From assembly GCF_039544205.1 (NCBI RefSeq), contig NZ_BAABLF010000030.1, positions 62,001 to 126,000 of the forward strand: a stretch of 64,000 nt of DNA. The letters run 5' to 3'. The notes beneath the pieces are model-generated. The model was not told where the DNA came from, made no database searches, and saw only the letters and a program-made list of their open reading frames with translations. A program made the translations under genes and the position numbers. This stretch comes from Ferrimonas gelatinilytica. Lineage in GTDB: Bacteria > Pseudomonadota > Gammaproteobacteria > Enterobacterales > Shewanellaceae. This document shows, piece after piece, positions 53,281 to 61,811 of the stretch. Numbering within the stretch: the stretch's first letter is position 1; the number at the start of each line of letters is the position of its first letter.

Positions 53281-54570
53281 TCAATCCTGAAACAGGGCGT
53301 CATCCGCCAGGACAGTGCGGATCGCCCCGGTCAGTTGCCGTAACTCTTCCGGCTTTATGATGTAGGGCGGCATGATGTAGACCAGCCTGCCAAACGGACG
53401 GATCCACACCCCGAGCTCGACGAAGCGGCGCTGGATCGGCTCCATCGCCACCGGCCTGTGGGTCTCCACCACGCCGATGGCCCCCATTACCCTTACCGCG
53501 GCCACGCTCTCGAATGCCTGGCAGGGGGCCAACTCCTCGCGCAGTTGCGCTTCGATGGCGCGGACCTGTTGCTGCCAATGCCCCTGTTGCAGCAGCCCAA
53601 GGCTGGCATTGGCGACGGCGCAGGCCAGGGGGTTGGCCATGAAAGTGGGGCCATGCATGAACACCCCGGCTTCGCTGTTGCATACCCCGTCGGCAATAAC
53701 CTCTGTGGCAAGGGTGGCGGCCAGGGTCATGGTACCGCCGGTCAGCGCTTTACCGACGCAGAGGATATCCGGCACCACATCGGCATACTCATAGGCAAAC
53801 AGTTCGCCCGTGCGGCCAAACCCGGTGGCGATCTCATCGAAGATCAGCACAATCCCATGCGCATCGCAGTGGTGCCTCAGGGCCCTCAGGTAGGCGGCCC
53901 CATAAAAGCGCATGCCGCCGGCCCCCTGAACCAGTGGCTCCAGGATCACGGCGGCGGTCTCCTCGCCCCATTGGGCCATCCCCTGCTCCAGGGCTGCCGC
54001 GTCCGCCTCGTGCAGTGGGCTATCCAATGGTGTCAGGGGGCGGGGCAGGAAGTGGGCCTTGGGCAGAATATCCCGAAACAGGCCGTGCATGCCGTTGACC
54101 GGATCGCAGACGCTCATGGCAGCGAAAGTGTCGCCGTGGTAGCCCCCCCGTAGCGTCATGATGCGGGTTTTGTGACAGGTCCCGATCCCCTGCTGGTACT
54201 GCAACGCCATCTTCAGGGCCACCTCCACTGAAACGGATCCCGAGTCCGCCAGGAAGAGTTTATTCAGTGCCGGCGCGGTCATCGCCAGCAGCTTTTTCCC
54301 CAGCTCGGTGGCGGGCGCGTGGGTCAGGCCGCCAAACATCACGTGACTCATCCGGTCGATCTGCGCCTTGGCGGCCTCCGAGAGGGCGGGATGCTGGTAG
54401 CCGTGAATGGTGCTCCACCAGCTGCTCATGCCATCGACCAGGCGCTGTCCGTCTTCCAGCTCGATATGAACCCCCTCTGCCCGGGCAACGGGGTAGCAGG
54501 GCAGGGGGACGGTGGTGGAGGTGTAGGGGTGCCAGAGGTGGTCGCGGTCAAACTGCAGATCCGTCTTCAT
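53281..54570 (-). CDS. bioA: Adenosylmethionine--8-amino-7-oxononanoate aminotransferase
   Basis: PLP enzyme that makes 7,8-diaminopelargonate with SAM as amino donor, third step of biotin ring assembly. 429 residues. Visible are WHPYTSTTVPLP at the N-terminus, DGMSSWWSTIHGYQHP, FADSGSVSVEVALKMA, IFDEIATGFGRTGE, and the PLP-lysine in LCVGKALTGG. Divergent from bioBFCD with 106 bases between start codons, the classical enterobacterial layout. Confidence 0.97.
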   Translation of the reverse strand: MKTDLQFDRDHLWHPYTSTTVPLPCYPVARAEGVHIELEDGQRLVDGMSSWWSTIHGYQHPALSEAAKAQIDRMSHVMFGGLTHAPATELGKKLLAMTAPALNKLFLADSGSVSVEVALKMALQYQQGIGTCHKTRIMTLRGGYHGDTFAAMSVCDPVNGMHGLFRDILPKAHFLPRPLTPLDSPLHEADAAALEQGMAQWGEETAAVILEPLVQGAGGMRFYGAAYLRALRHHCDAHGIVLIFDEIATGFGRTGELFAYEYADVVPDILCVGKALTGGTMTLAATLATEVIADGVCNSEAGVFMHGPTFMANPLACAVANASLGLLQQGHWQQQVRAIEAQLREELAPCQAFESVAAVRVMGAIGVVETHRPVAMEPIQRRFVELGVWIRPFGRLVYIMPPYIIKPEELRQLTGAIRTVLADDALFQD

Positions 54571-54588
54571 TGCTCAATATTTATCCGT

Positions 54589-54621
54589 TAGTCAATCTTG
54601 GTTTCTGGTCGGCGTTGACAG
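54589..54621. promoter_or_regulatory. Degenerate BirA-operator candidate between bioA and bioB
   Basis: TAGTCAATC and CGTTGACAG form an imperfect inverted repeat with a 15-base spacer. BirA operators are TTGTAAACC-N14-16-GGTTTACAA; the match is about 6 of 9 in each arm. The location in the divergent bioA/bioB region is exactly where BirA acts. TTGACA in the right arm may double as a -35 box for bioB. Confidence 0.35.
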
Positions 54622-54676
54622 TGTAAGGGCCGTGAGTAAGCTAGCCAATAGCTTTTCCAAGGAACGATACCCCCAA

Positions 54677-55711
54677 ATGAATATGGAACCGACCCCTTTG
54701 CGTCATGACTGGCAACTGCCGGAGATCCAGGCGCTGTTTGCGAAGCCTTTCAATGATCTCCTGTTCGAAGCGCAGACGGTGCATCGTCAGCACTTTGCGC
54801 CGAACCAGGTGCAGATCTCCCGCCTCCTGTCGATCAAGACCGGTGCCTGTCCGGAGGACTGCAAGTATTGCCCGCAAAGCGCTCGCTACCACACCGGCCT
54901 GGAAACGGAGCAGCTGCTTGAGGTGGAGAAGGTGCTGACTGAAGCCCGTGCCGCCAAGGCCGCCGGGGCCAGCCGGTTCTGCATGGGTGCCGCCTGGCGT
55001 CATCCCCGGGAGCGCGACATGCCTTACGTTCTCAAGATGGTACGCGAGGTTAAGGCGATGGGGATGGAGACCTGCATGACCCTGGGGATGCTCAGCGCTG
55101 AGCAGGCCCAGGCACTGGCCGAGGCGGGACTGGATTATTACAACCACAACCTGGATACCTCGCCGGACTTCTACGGTGAGATCATCTCCACCCGCAACTA
55201 CCAGGATCGCCTGGATACCCTGGCGCAGGTGCGCCAGGCGGGGATGAAGGTGTGCTCCGGCGGGATCCTAGGAATGGGCGAGCAACCCAAGGACAGGGCC
55301 GAGCTGTTGCGCCAGCTGGCGAACATGGAGGCCCACCCGGAGAGCGTACCGATCAACATGCTGGTGAAAGTGCCGGGAACGCCGATGGCGGGTCAACCGG
55401 ATCTGGATCCGCTGGAGTTTGTCCGGGCCATCGCGGTGGCCCGGATCCTGATGCCCAAATCCCATGTCCGTCTCTCGGCCGGCCGGGAAAACATGACCGA
55501 CGAGTTGCAGGCGCTCTGCTTCTTCGCCGGCGCCAACTCCATCTTCTACGGGTGCAAACTCCTGACCACCGCCAACCCGAGGGAGAACGACGACATGCGC
55601 CTGTTCGAACGACTGGGGATCGTCCCGGAAGGGGCGGCACCGACTCATCTGGAAGATCTTCAGCCCGCCCCGGCCGCCTCCGACGCGCTCTTCTATGACG
55701 CCGCTCAGTGA
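54677..55711 (+). CDS. bioB: Biotin synthase
   Basis: Radical-SAM enzyme that inserts sulfur into dethiobiotin. About 344 residues from ATG 54677. The CXXXCXXC cluster ligands are Cys58, Cys62 and Cys65 in TGACPEDCKYCPQS. Other family segments are FCMGAAWRHP, ETCMTLGML, YYNHNLDTSPDFYG, KVCSGGILGMGE and RLSAGRENM, which contribute to the 2Fe-2S site. AAGGAACG lies rather far upstream of the ATG; a GTG at 54632 is possible but adds residues unlike the family. bioF overlaps the end by 17 bases. Confidence 0.97.
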   Translation: MNMEPTPLRHDWQLPEIQALFAKPFNDLLFEAQTVHRQHFAPNQVQISRLLSIKTGACPEDCKYCPQSARYHTGLETEQLLEVEKVLTEARAAKAAGASRFCMGAAWRHPRERDMPYVLKMVREVKAMGMETCMTLGMLSAEQAQALAEAGLDYYNHNLDTSPDFYGEIISTRNYQDRLDTLAQVRQAGMKVCSGGILGMGEQPKDRAELLRQLANMEAHPESVPINMLVKVPGTPMAGQPDLDPLEFVRAIAVARILMPKSHVRLSAGRENMTDELQALCFFAGANSIFYGCKLLTTANPRENDDMRLFERLGIVPEGAAPTHLEDLQPAPAASDALFYDAAQ

Positions 55712-56858
55712 ACCCTGGCAATCCCGGGCCGAGGGGGTGATCCAAGAACGCCAGGCGCAGGATCTGCTGCGCCGGCGTCGTTGTGTTGAGTTCACCTCTC
55801 CCCGGACCCTGATCTGTGACGGGCGAACCTACCTGCAGTTCGCCAGCAATGACTACCTGGGCCTGGCCTTTGACGATGGGGAGCTTACCTCCCTGAGTCC
55901 GGAGCGGACCGAGTCCGCCCGGCGTCGCGGCGCAGGAGGCTCGGCCCTCATCTGTGGCTATCAGCCGGCGCATCAGCGCCTGGAGCAGGCACTGTGTGAA
56001 GCGACCGGGTTTGAAGCGGCACTGTTGTTCAGCTCCGGCTTTGCCGCCAATGCCGCCCCGTTTGCCCTCTGCCGCGCAGGTGATCGGATCCTGGCGGACA
56101 AGCTGGTGCACGCCAGCGTTGTTGATGGTGCCCAGGCCTCTGAGGCCAGCCTGCGCCGCTTTCCCCATAACGACATGGCGACTCTCACCCGTTGGCTGGA
56201 GGCCTCGGACTCTCCCACCATGGTGGTTTCCGAGTCGGTGTTCTCGATGGATGGCGACCAGGCTCCCATGGCGGATCTGGTGGCGCTGTGCCGCCGCCAC
56301 GGAGCCCTGAGCTGGCTCGACGACGCCCATGGTTTTGGGGTGATCGGCAAGCATGGCCTGGGGGCCAGTGAGCTGGCCCGGCCGGACCTGCTTACGATCA
56401 CCTTCGGTAAAGCCCTGGGGGCCAGCGGCGCGGCGCTGCTGGGCAGCCGGGGGCTGATTGAGGCGATTCTGCAGTCGGCCCGCCACTACATCTTCTCCAC
56501 CGCGATGCCGGTGGACCTGGCCGACCATCTGGTATTCCAGTTGAAAAGGGCAGCGCAGCCGGGACCCCGTCAGCATCTTGCGGATCTGATCGCCCACTTT
56601 CGTCGTGGCGCCCGGGCACAGGGGTGGAGTTTGCTGGACTCTGAAACGCCGATCCAGCCCCTGGTCCTGGGTGGCAGTGACGCGGCCCTGGCGCTCTCGG
56701 CGGCACTGGAAGCCGAGGGGATCTGGTGCCCGGCGATACGGCCACCCACCGTACCCCGGGGCCAGGCGAGGCTGCGCATCGTGTTCAATGCCGGTCACCG
56801 GGCTGAGGATGTGGATAGGCTGCTGACCGCACTGGCGGTTTTGGGGTCAAAACCATGA
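55695..56858 (+). CDS. bioF: 8-amino-7-oxononanoate synthase
   Basis: PLP enzyme joining pimeloyl thioester and alanine, the first ring-forming step. 387 residues with FASNDYLGLAF, GAGGSALICGYQPAH, the SVFSMDGDQAPM segment, WLDDAHGFGVIG and the PLP-lysine in ITFGKALGASGAAL. It overlaps bioB by 17 bases and bioC by four (ATGA), so bioBFCD is one tightly coupled operon. Confidence 0.96.
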   Translation: MTPLSEPWQSRAEGVIQERQAQDLLRRRRCVEFTSPRTLICDGRTYLQFASNDYLGLAFDDGELTSLSPERTESARRRGAGGSALICGYQPAHQRLEQALCEATGFEAALLFSSGFAANAAPFALCRAGDRILADKLVHASVVDGAQASEASLRRFPHNDMATLTRWLEASDSPTMVVSESVFSMDGDQAPMADLVALCRRHGALSWLDDAHGFGVIGKHGLGASELARPDLLTITFGKALGASGAALLGSRGLIEAILQSARHYIFSTAMPVDLADHLVFQLKRAAQPGPRQHLADLIAHFRRGARAQGWSLLDSETPIQPLVLGGSDAALALSAALEAEGIWCPAIRPPTVPRGQARLRIVFNAGHRAEDVDRLLTALAVLGSKP

Positions 56859-57616
56859 CCCGGCCACTGAATAGCGAGGCGGTGGCGGCCTGCTTTGGCC
56901 GCGCCGCCCAAAGTTACGATGGACAGGCGCAGTTGCAGCAGTGGGTCGCGGATCGTCTGCTGGCGGGGATCACGCCGGCCGAGATGTGGCTGGATATTGG
57001 CGCCGGCACCGGTTACGCCACCGCCCGCTTGCCGGCCGGGACTGTGCTGGCCCTTGACCTGGCGCTGCCGATGTTAAAACAGGGGCGGGCGCTGGGGCGG
57101 ATCCGCCATCCGCTGTGCGCTGACCTGCACCGATTGCCCCTTCGACCCGGGCGTCTTGATGGGATCTGCGCCAACATGGCGCTGCAGTGGAGCCAGGATC
57201 TGCCCGCGACGCTTCGGCAACTTTATGACCTGCTCCGTCCCGGCGGCCAGTTGCGATTCAGCGTGCCGGTGGCCGGATGCTTCCCCCAGTTGGCGCCTTT
57301 GATTCACCAGGGGCAACTGGGTTGCCACCAATTTTCGCCGTCGGCGCAGCTGGCCGAAGATCTCGCCGCTGCGGGGTTTGCACAGATCCGGGTTGAAACC
57401 TTGCGTCATACCCTCTACTACGACACGCCAAAGGCGCTGCTTGGCCATTTCAAGGCCACAGGCGCCAACCGTCATGCATCCGGAGGACACCAGGGGCTTC
57501 GGGGACGGCTGTGGTGGGAGCAGGTGGTGGCGTCGCTGGAGCAGCACCGAACGGACGCGGGGATCCCGTTAACCTGGCAGACCGGCCTTTTTACCGCCTT
57601 ACGAAGCGGAGAGTGA
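56855..57616 (+). CDS. bioC: Malonyl-ACP O-methyltransferase
   Basis: SAM-dependent methyltransferase that masks malonyl-ACP so that fatty acid synthesis can build the pimeloyl chain. 253 residues. SAM motif I is WLDIGAGTGYAT (about 46-57), followed by VLALDLALPML, and the NMALQWSQDLPATLRQLYDLLRPGG segment typical of BioC, where substrate binding occurs. The partner esterase BioH is not in the window. The stop is two bases before bioD. Confidence 0.94.
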   Translation: MTRPLNSEAVAACFGRAAQSYDGQAQLQQWVADRLLAGITPAEMWLDIGAGTGYATARLPAGTVLALDLALPMLKQGRALGRIRHPLCADLHRLPLRPGRLDGICANMALQWSQDLPATLRQLYDLLRPGGQLRFSVPVAGCFPQLAPLIHQGQLGCHQFSPSAQLAEDLAAAGFAQIRVETLRHTLYYDTPKALLGHFKATGANRHASGGHQGLRGRLWWEQVVASLEQHRTDAGIPLTWQTGLFTALRSGE

Positions 57617-57617
57617 G

Positions 57618-58355
57618 ATGATCTACTTTGTTACCGGTACCGACACCGATGTGGGTAAAACCCGGGTTGCCGCGGCGCTGCTGACGGCGGCGGCACGCCA
57701 GGGATTGAACAGCCTCGGGTTGAAGCCCATTGCGGCGGGTTGTGAGCAGAGCGAACAGGGATGGCGCAATGACGATGCGTTGACCCTGATGGCCGCCAGT
57801 ACCCAATCCCTGCCTTACGAGGCGGTGAACCCCTTCGCTTTCGAACCTCCCATCGCGCCCCACCTTGCCGCCGAGCGGGTTGGGGTGACGCTGTCGGTCA
57901 CGGCGCTGCAACAAAAGCTGCCGTTGACGGCCATGGCCAACGCGGAGTTTTGCCTGGTTGAGGGGGCGGGCGGCTGGCAGTTGCCGCTCAGCGGTTCACA
58001 GAGCCTGCCGGATTGGGTCGTGCATAACGGTTGGCCGGTGATCCTGGTGGTGGGGATGAAGCTTGGCTGCCTTAACCACGCCCTGTTGACCGCCGATGCC
58101 ATTCGACGAGACGGGCTGCGGCTCGCCGGCTGGATTGCCAACCGGATCGATCCCGATATGGCCCTCTTCGAACAGAATCTGGCAACGCTGGAGGCTCGAC
58201 TTGGCGCCCCAAGGCTGGCCACGATACCCTTTGAGCCGGATGGTATGGCGGGGGCTGTTGCGGCCTGCACAGAGGCTGTCAGTCGGTTGCAATCCCAGGA
58301 TGAGTCAAGCCAAGTGCCTCATTTTTCAGAGGCAACCGGAAGTCGGCTCAGATAG
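57618..58355 (+). CDS. bioD: Dethiobiotin synthetase
   Basis: ATP-dependent carboxylase that closes the ureido ring. 245 residues. P-loop GTDTDVGKT (about 6-14), KPIAAGCE, the Mg/ATP segment VEGAGGWQLPLS and VVGMKLGCLNHALLTADAI are all present. Last gene of bioBFCD. The C-terminal 20 residues (SQDESSQVPHFSEATGS) are an extension compared with the usual 225 and may be unstructured. Confidence 0.95.
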   Translation: MIYFVTGTDTDVGKTRVAAALLTAAARQGLNSLGLKPIAAGCEQSEQGWRNDDALTLMAASTQSLPYEAVNPFAFEPPIAPHLAAERVGVTLSVTALQQKLPLTAMANAEFCLVEGAGGWQLPLSGSQSLPDWVVHNGWPVILVVGMKLGCLNHALLTADAIRRDGLRLAGWIANRIDPDMALFEQNLATLEARLGAPRLATIPFEPDGMAGAVAACTEAVSRLQSQDESSQVPHFSEATGSRLR

Positions 58356-58467
58356 GGCCAGCGATGATCAGAGCAGAGGTATCGAGGGGGACGCAACTTC
58401 CTATTCCCGGAGCGTTCATAATTAACTGAGGGTTCTCTTTTGAACGACGTTGTCCCGGGTGTAGTGA

Positions 58468-59949
58468 ATGAAGCGGTACCTGTGGTTGTGGCTCCAGTCT
58501 CTGATCTTGTTCCTGCTGCTGTTGGGCCAGGTGCTGGCGGCGGAACCCCTGTGGTTCGCTGGTAAGAGCCCGCGCAGTGCCGCCCGGGAGCTTGAGGCAC
58601 AATTGACCACGGTGGTAGCCGCTCAGATCGACCCTCGATTTGAGGCCCTTCGGCGCGCCCTGGTTGAAGAGAGTGAGCTCCAGGATATTGAAACCCGCAG
58701 CCGGCTCTACAGCGATGCTTACCAGCTGCTGGCGGCATTTTGGCAGGAGCTCTACCGTCGCCCGGCGGGGAAGCTGGATCTTAACGAGCCTTTTCTCCTG
58801 GTACCGGACGACAGTTTGCTGCCACGCTTGACGGAGGCAGCGCGCGACGCCCGCCTGATGGAAGCGGTTCTTCAGTTGGAGCCGCTCTTTGATGACTACC
58901 TGCTTACCCGAAACTGGATCCGCCACTACCTGTCCCTGCCGGCCCCGCCAACGCTTAAAGGGCCGTTACGCTTGATCGCGCCGGGTGAATGGGCGGACGA
59001 GGTGGTGCTGATCCGCCAGCGCCTGGTCGATCTCAACCTGATGCCGCCCAACGATGGTGGCCAGTGGATGGACAGTGCGCTGGTCGCCCGTATCCAGGAC
59101 TTCCAGAGCCAACATGGCCTGGCCGCGGATGGCGTCGTCGGGCCGTCGACCCGTTACTGGCTCTATCTTTCCGGCAGGGAGCGGGCGCGACTGTTGGCCC
59201 GTTCGCTGCTGCGCCAGGTGCATGACCACCACTTTTTTGCCCGGGATCACTTCAGGGTCAACATTCCCGGCTTCCAGGCGGTCTGGGTGGAGGGGCAGCA
59301 GATCCGTTTTCGGTCGAAAGTGGTGGTGGGCAGGCTTCAACGGCAGACGCCGACCATGCACAGTGCGCTCAAATACGTGGTGATCAACCCCAGGTGGAAC
59401 GTGCCGCGTTCGATTCTCAGGCGCGACATCTTACCCAAGATCGCTTCGGATGGCGGTTTCGTGGCCCGTCATGGCTACGAAGTGGTGGGGGCAGAAGGAC
59501 AGGTGCTGGCGCTCACCGAGGAGCAGATCCAATCTGCGGCTCAGCAGGGGTTCCCCTACCGGTTGCGCCAGAAACCGGGGCCGGGCAATGCCTTGGGGCG
59601 CTACAAGTTTTATCTGGATAATGCCCGGGCCATCTACCTGCATGACACGCCAGAGAGTCACCTGTTTCGCTATCGCCAGCGCGCGTTCTCCTCCGGCTGT
59701 GTTCGCCTGGACCAGGCGGAGGAGCTGGCGTACCAGCTCCTGCATCGAAACCGGACCTCGGCCTCACAGATCGCGCGCTGGCAATCTCGACGGGAGCCCA
59801 AGTGGGTCGAGATCACAGAGCCGGTTCCCACCTACCTGGTATACTGGACCGCCTGGATAGAGGGGGGACAGCCCCAGTTTCGTCGGGATATTTATGGTTG
59901 GGAGCGCCCCACTTCCGAGGTCACCACCGTTCGCCAATCGCATCGCTGA
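58468..59949 (+). CDS. L,D-transpeptidase, YcbB/LdtD-like
   Basis: 493-residue periplasmic cell-wall enzyme that makes 3-3 peptide cross-links. Signal peptide or anchor MKRYLWLWLQSLILFLLLLG (cleavage after LAA). A peptidoglycan-binding helical domain spans about 180-235 (LIRQRLVDLN...QDFQSQHGLAADGVVGPSTRYWL), and the YkuD catalytic domain runs from about 265 to 430 with KYVVINPRWNVPRSI, His392 in LHDTP and catalytic Cys411 in FSSGCVRL. It is shorter than E. coli YcbB (615), mainly at the N-terminus, so the symbol is withheld. Confidence 0.92.
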   Translation: MKRYLWLWLQSLILFLLLLGQVLAAEPLWFAGKSPRSAARELEAQLTTVVAAQIDPRFEALRRALVEESELQDIETRSRLYSDAYQLLAAFWQELYRRPAGKLDLNEPFLLVPDDSLLPRLTEAARDARLMEAVLQLEPLFDDYLLTRNWIRHYLSLPAPPTLKGPLRLIAPGEWADEVVLIRQRLVDLNLMPPNDGGQWMDSALVARIQDFQSQHGLAADGVVGPSTRYWLYLSGRERARLLARSLLRQVHDHHFFARDHFRVNIPGFQAVWVEGQQIRFRSKVVVGRLQRQTPTMHSALKYVVINPRWNVPRSILRRDILPKIASDGGFVARHGYEVVGAEGQVLALTEEQIQSAAQQGFPYRLRQKPGPGNALGRYKFYLDNARAIYLHDTPESHLFRYRQRAFSSGCVRLDQAEELAYQLLHRNRTSASQIARWQSRREPKWVEITEPVPTYLVYWTAWIEGGQPQFRRDIYGWERPTSEVTTVRQSHR

Positions 59950-60032
59950 GACCCTGTCGGGTTCCCAGGTTAATGGCGCTTGTTGGGGCTATAGCCCTGT
60001 GGTAGACTCCCTCCGCTTTTTTCTAAGCAAGC

Positions 60033-60068
60033 TACGGGCCTTGGTCGCAAAGGCCCGTACTTTTTTTT
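60033..60068 (+). promoter_or_regulatory. rplY: Terminator-like hairpin in the rplY leader
   Basis: TACGGGCCTT (60033-60042) pairs with AAGGCCCGTA (60050-60059), seven-base loop, then C and eight T residues. It has all the marks of an intrinsic terminator yet lies 18 bases before the rplY ATG. It may terminate transcription from ldt, attenuate rplY, or act as the leader target for autogenous control by L25, which is described in E. coli. Confidence 0.8.
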
Positions 60069-60086
60069 GATATTGAGGTTTTTACC

Positions 60087-60374
60087 ATGTCTTTTACTTT
60101 TGAAGCCAAAGTCCGCACCGATGCGGGGAAAGGTGCGAGCCGCCGCCTGCGTCACGCTGGTCTGATCCCGGCCATCATCTATGGTGGTGAGGCTGCTCCG
60201 GTATCCATCGAACTGGATCACGACAAAATCCTGCACGCCCAGGATGAAGAAGCTTTCTACACCTCCGAACTGACCCTCGTTATCGACGGTAAAGAGGAGA
60301 AAGTGAAGGCGCAAGCGATGCAGCGTCACCCGTACAAGCCCAAGGTTAACCACATCGACTTCGTTCGCGTGTAA
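60087..60374 (+). CDS. rplY: 50S ribosomal protein L25
   Basis: 95-residue 5S rRNA-binding protein, the short single-domain form as in E. coli (94 residues), not the longer CTC form. Starts MSFTFEAKVRTDAGKGASRRLRHAG, with IPAIIYGG and the C-terminal MQRHPYKPKVNHIDFVRV. TTGAGGT gives a ribosome-binding site 8 bases ahead of the ATG, directly after the T run of the leader hairpin. A strong terminator follows. Confidence 0.98.
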   Translation: MSFTFEAKVRTDAGKGASRRLRHAGLIPAIIYGGEAAPVSIELDHDKILHAQDEEAFYTSELTLVIDGKEEKVKAQAMQRHPYKPKVNHIDFVRV

Positions 60375-60389
60375 CCTGACGCTTTACGT

Positions 60390-60420
60390 AGAAAGGGCTC
60401 CCAATTGGGAGCCCTTTCTG
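60390..60420 (+). terminator. Intrinsic terminator after rplY
   Basis: Long stem AGAAAGGGCTCCCA with the complement ending CCCTTTCT, nearly perfect, with a short T stretch within the arm; may be bidirectional and also serve the UPF0149 gene on the minus strand. Confidence 0.8.
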
Positions 60421-60456
60421 CATCTGGGCTGTTGAAATCAAGAGACCAATGACGCC

Positions 60457-61092
60457 TCAGTGGGAGAGGGGCGATGAGGTGGTGCTGTCTTGCTTTGTCG
60501 CCTCTTTGCTATGCCAGGACTGCATGTAGTTCAGGGCATCCTTGACCGCATCGATGAGCAGCGTCGGCTCAGGCTCGGCCCCGTTTCGCCACGCAACCGC
60601 ATGGGGTTCCTCGGAGCCGAGCGTGGCTACGTAGCCCAGAAGCTCTGCGCAGGCGGCGATCTCCTCGAGTTGCTCCTCGTCACTCACCTCTTTCCAAGCA
60701 TCCCTCAGCCATTGGTAACCAAAATAGTAGCCGGCCAGCCACTCCCTAAGTGGCTGATGAATCTCGCGACGTTCGAGCGCCTGCAGGTGCTCCTCCATCA
60801 GTGTCGGCAAGGGCCGGGATTTCATCACCACCTCTTGATGGACCTGGTTGTACAGCATAAACAGGCTATCCATGGTATCAGCCTCAAATGGCCAATAGCT
60901 CTTTTCGGGCTCGACGCCGGCGATGGCACTGCTCCAGAGGGAGGGGTCCAGCGTCCGCGGGTGGCAGTGCAGATGGGCCAGAAACCCTTTTGCCTGGTTC
61001 AGGCCAAGACCGCCCCGCGTAACACAGTCCTCAAGCAGGACACCGAGTTGCTTTTCTTCATGTTTGGTCAGCTTGAATTTCATTCTTGCCAT
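60457..61092 (-). CDS. UPF0149 (YgfB/YecA) family protein
   Basis: 211-residue all-helical protein. The layout, with LGLNQAKGFLAHLHCHPRTLDPSLW near the start and REWLAGYYFGYQWL in the middle, fits the UPF0149 family of YgfB and YecA. It has no C-terminal SEC-C zinc motif, unlike YecA proper. Function of the family is largely unknown; YgfB has been tied to stress and resistance control in Pseudomonas. The start at 61092 or 61083 (both ATG) is undecided. Convergent with rplY. Confidence 0.75.
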   Translation of the reverse strand: MARMKFKLTKHEEKQLGVLLEDCVTRGGLGLNQAKGFLAHLHCHPRTLDPSLWSSAIAGVEPEKSYWPFEADTMDSLFMLYNQVHQEVVMKSRPLPTLMEEHLQALERREIHQPLREWLAGYYFGYQWLRDAWKEVSDEEQLEEIAACAELLGYVATLGSEEPHAVAWRNGAEPEPTLLIDAVKDALNYMQSWHSKEATKQDSTTSSPLSH

Positions 61093-61420
61093 CTGGGTAT
61101 CTGTCAGTTTGCCTTAGGGTCGCACGTTTTTGCTGGAAAACCAGTGCTTCTTACCGAAAATTGTGCCTTCAGTCGCAACCTTTCTCTGCCGCGATTGGAC
61201 GAAAAAGCGCGCAAGAATGAGCGCGGTTCATGCGCCAGTTAACAGTTACTGGATTGTTACTTGCGCTCGATGGCCGTTTCTGGAATGTTGCCGTTGTGTT
61301 CGTGGTCGTAGCGATATTCTTGCCGCCGAAGCGAGCGCGCTTCTCATTTGTCTTGGTGCCTGGCACTCGTTAGGGATGACAGGGCACGGGATACTGGACT
61401 GGAATGGATGCAAGGTGAGA

Positions 61421-61780
61421 ATGAGCATGGTGTATTTTGATGCGCGGACGCCACCCCTGGGTGGATGGGCAGTGTGGTTAACCCGGGTGGCCCTGGTTCT
61501 CTGCGCGGTTGGAGGGGCGTTAGCGGTGCAATGCCTGGAGCCGGTAACGATCTCGGCCCCCCTGGAACACCTCCTGCTCTGTCTGGGCAGTAGTTTGCTG
61601 CTGCTGGGCTTCCTGTTTGGGGTGCCCGCTAACCTGGCCCTGTTGAGGCAGGTTCAGCGAGTCGGTCGTGATCTCTCCGGTCGGGAGTGGTTGCTGGTCG
61701 TTCCCAGTTGTCTCATCACCTTCGTCGCCCTGGCGATGGTGATGAACTGGGCCGGCCACCTGCTGATGCAGGGGTACTGA
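61421..61780 (+). CDS. Small membrane protein, unrecognised
   Basis: 119 residues with three hydrophobic segments: about 15-35 (VWLTRVALVLCAVGGALAV), 48-69 (HLLLCLGSSLLLLGFLFGV) and 91-112 (WLLVVPSCLITFVALAMVM). No signal peptide, no recognisable domain. ATG 61421 or 61427 both lie behind AAGGTGAG; the latter has the better spacing. Upstream codons back to 61130 are open but look non-coding. I do not know the family. It converges with tamB. Confidence 0.6.
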   Translation: MSMVYFDARTPPLGGWAVWLTRVALVLCAVGGALAVQCLEPVTISAPLEHLLLCLGSSLLLLGFLFGVPANLALLRQVQRVGRDLSGREWLLVVPSCLITFVALAMVMNWAGHLLMQGY

Positions 61781-61811
61781 ACCGGCAGGGCGGTGCAGAA
61801 CACCCCCTGAT

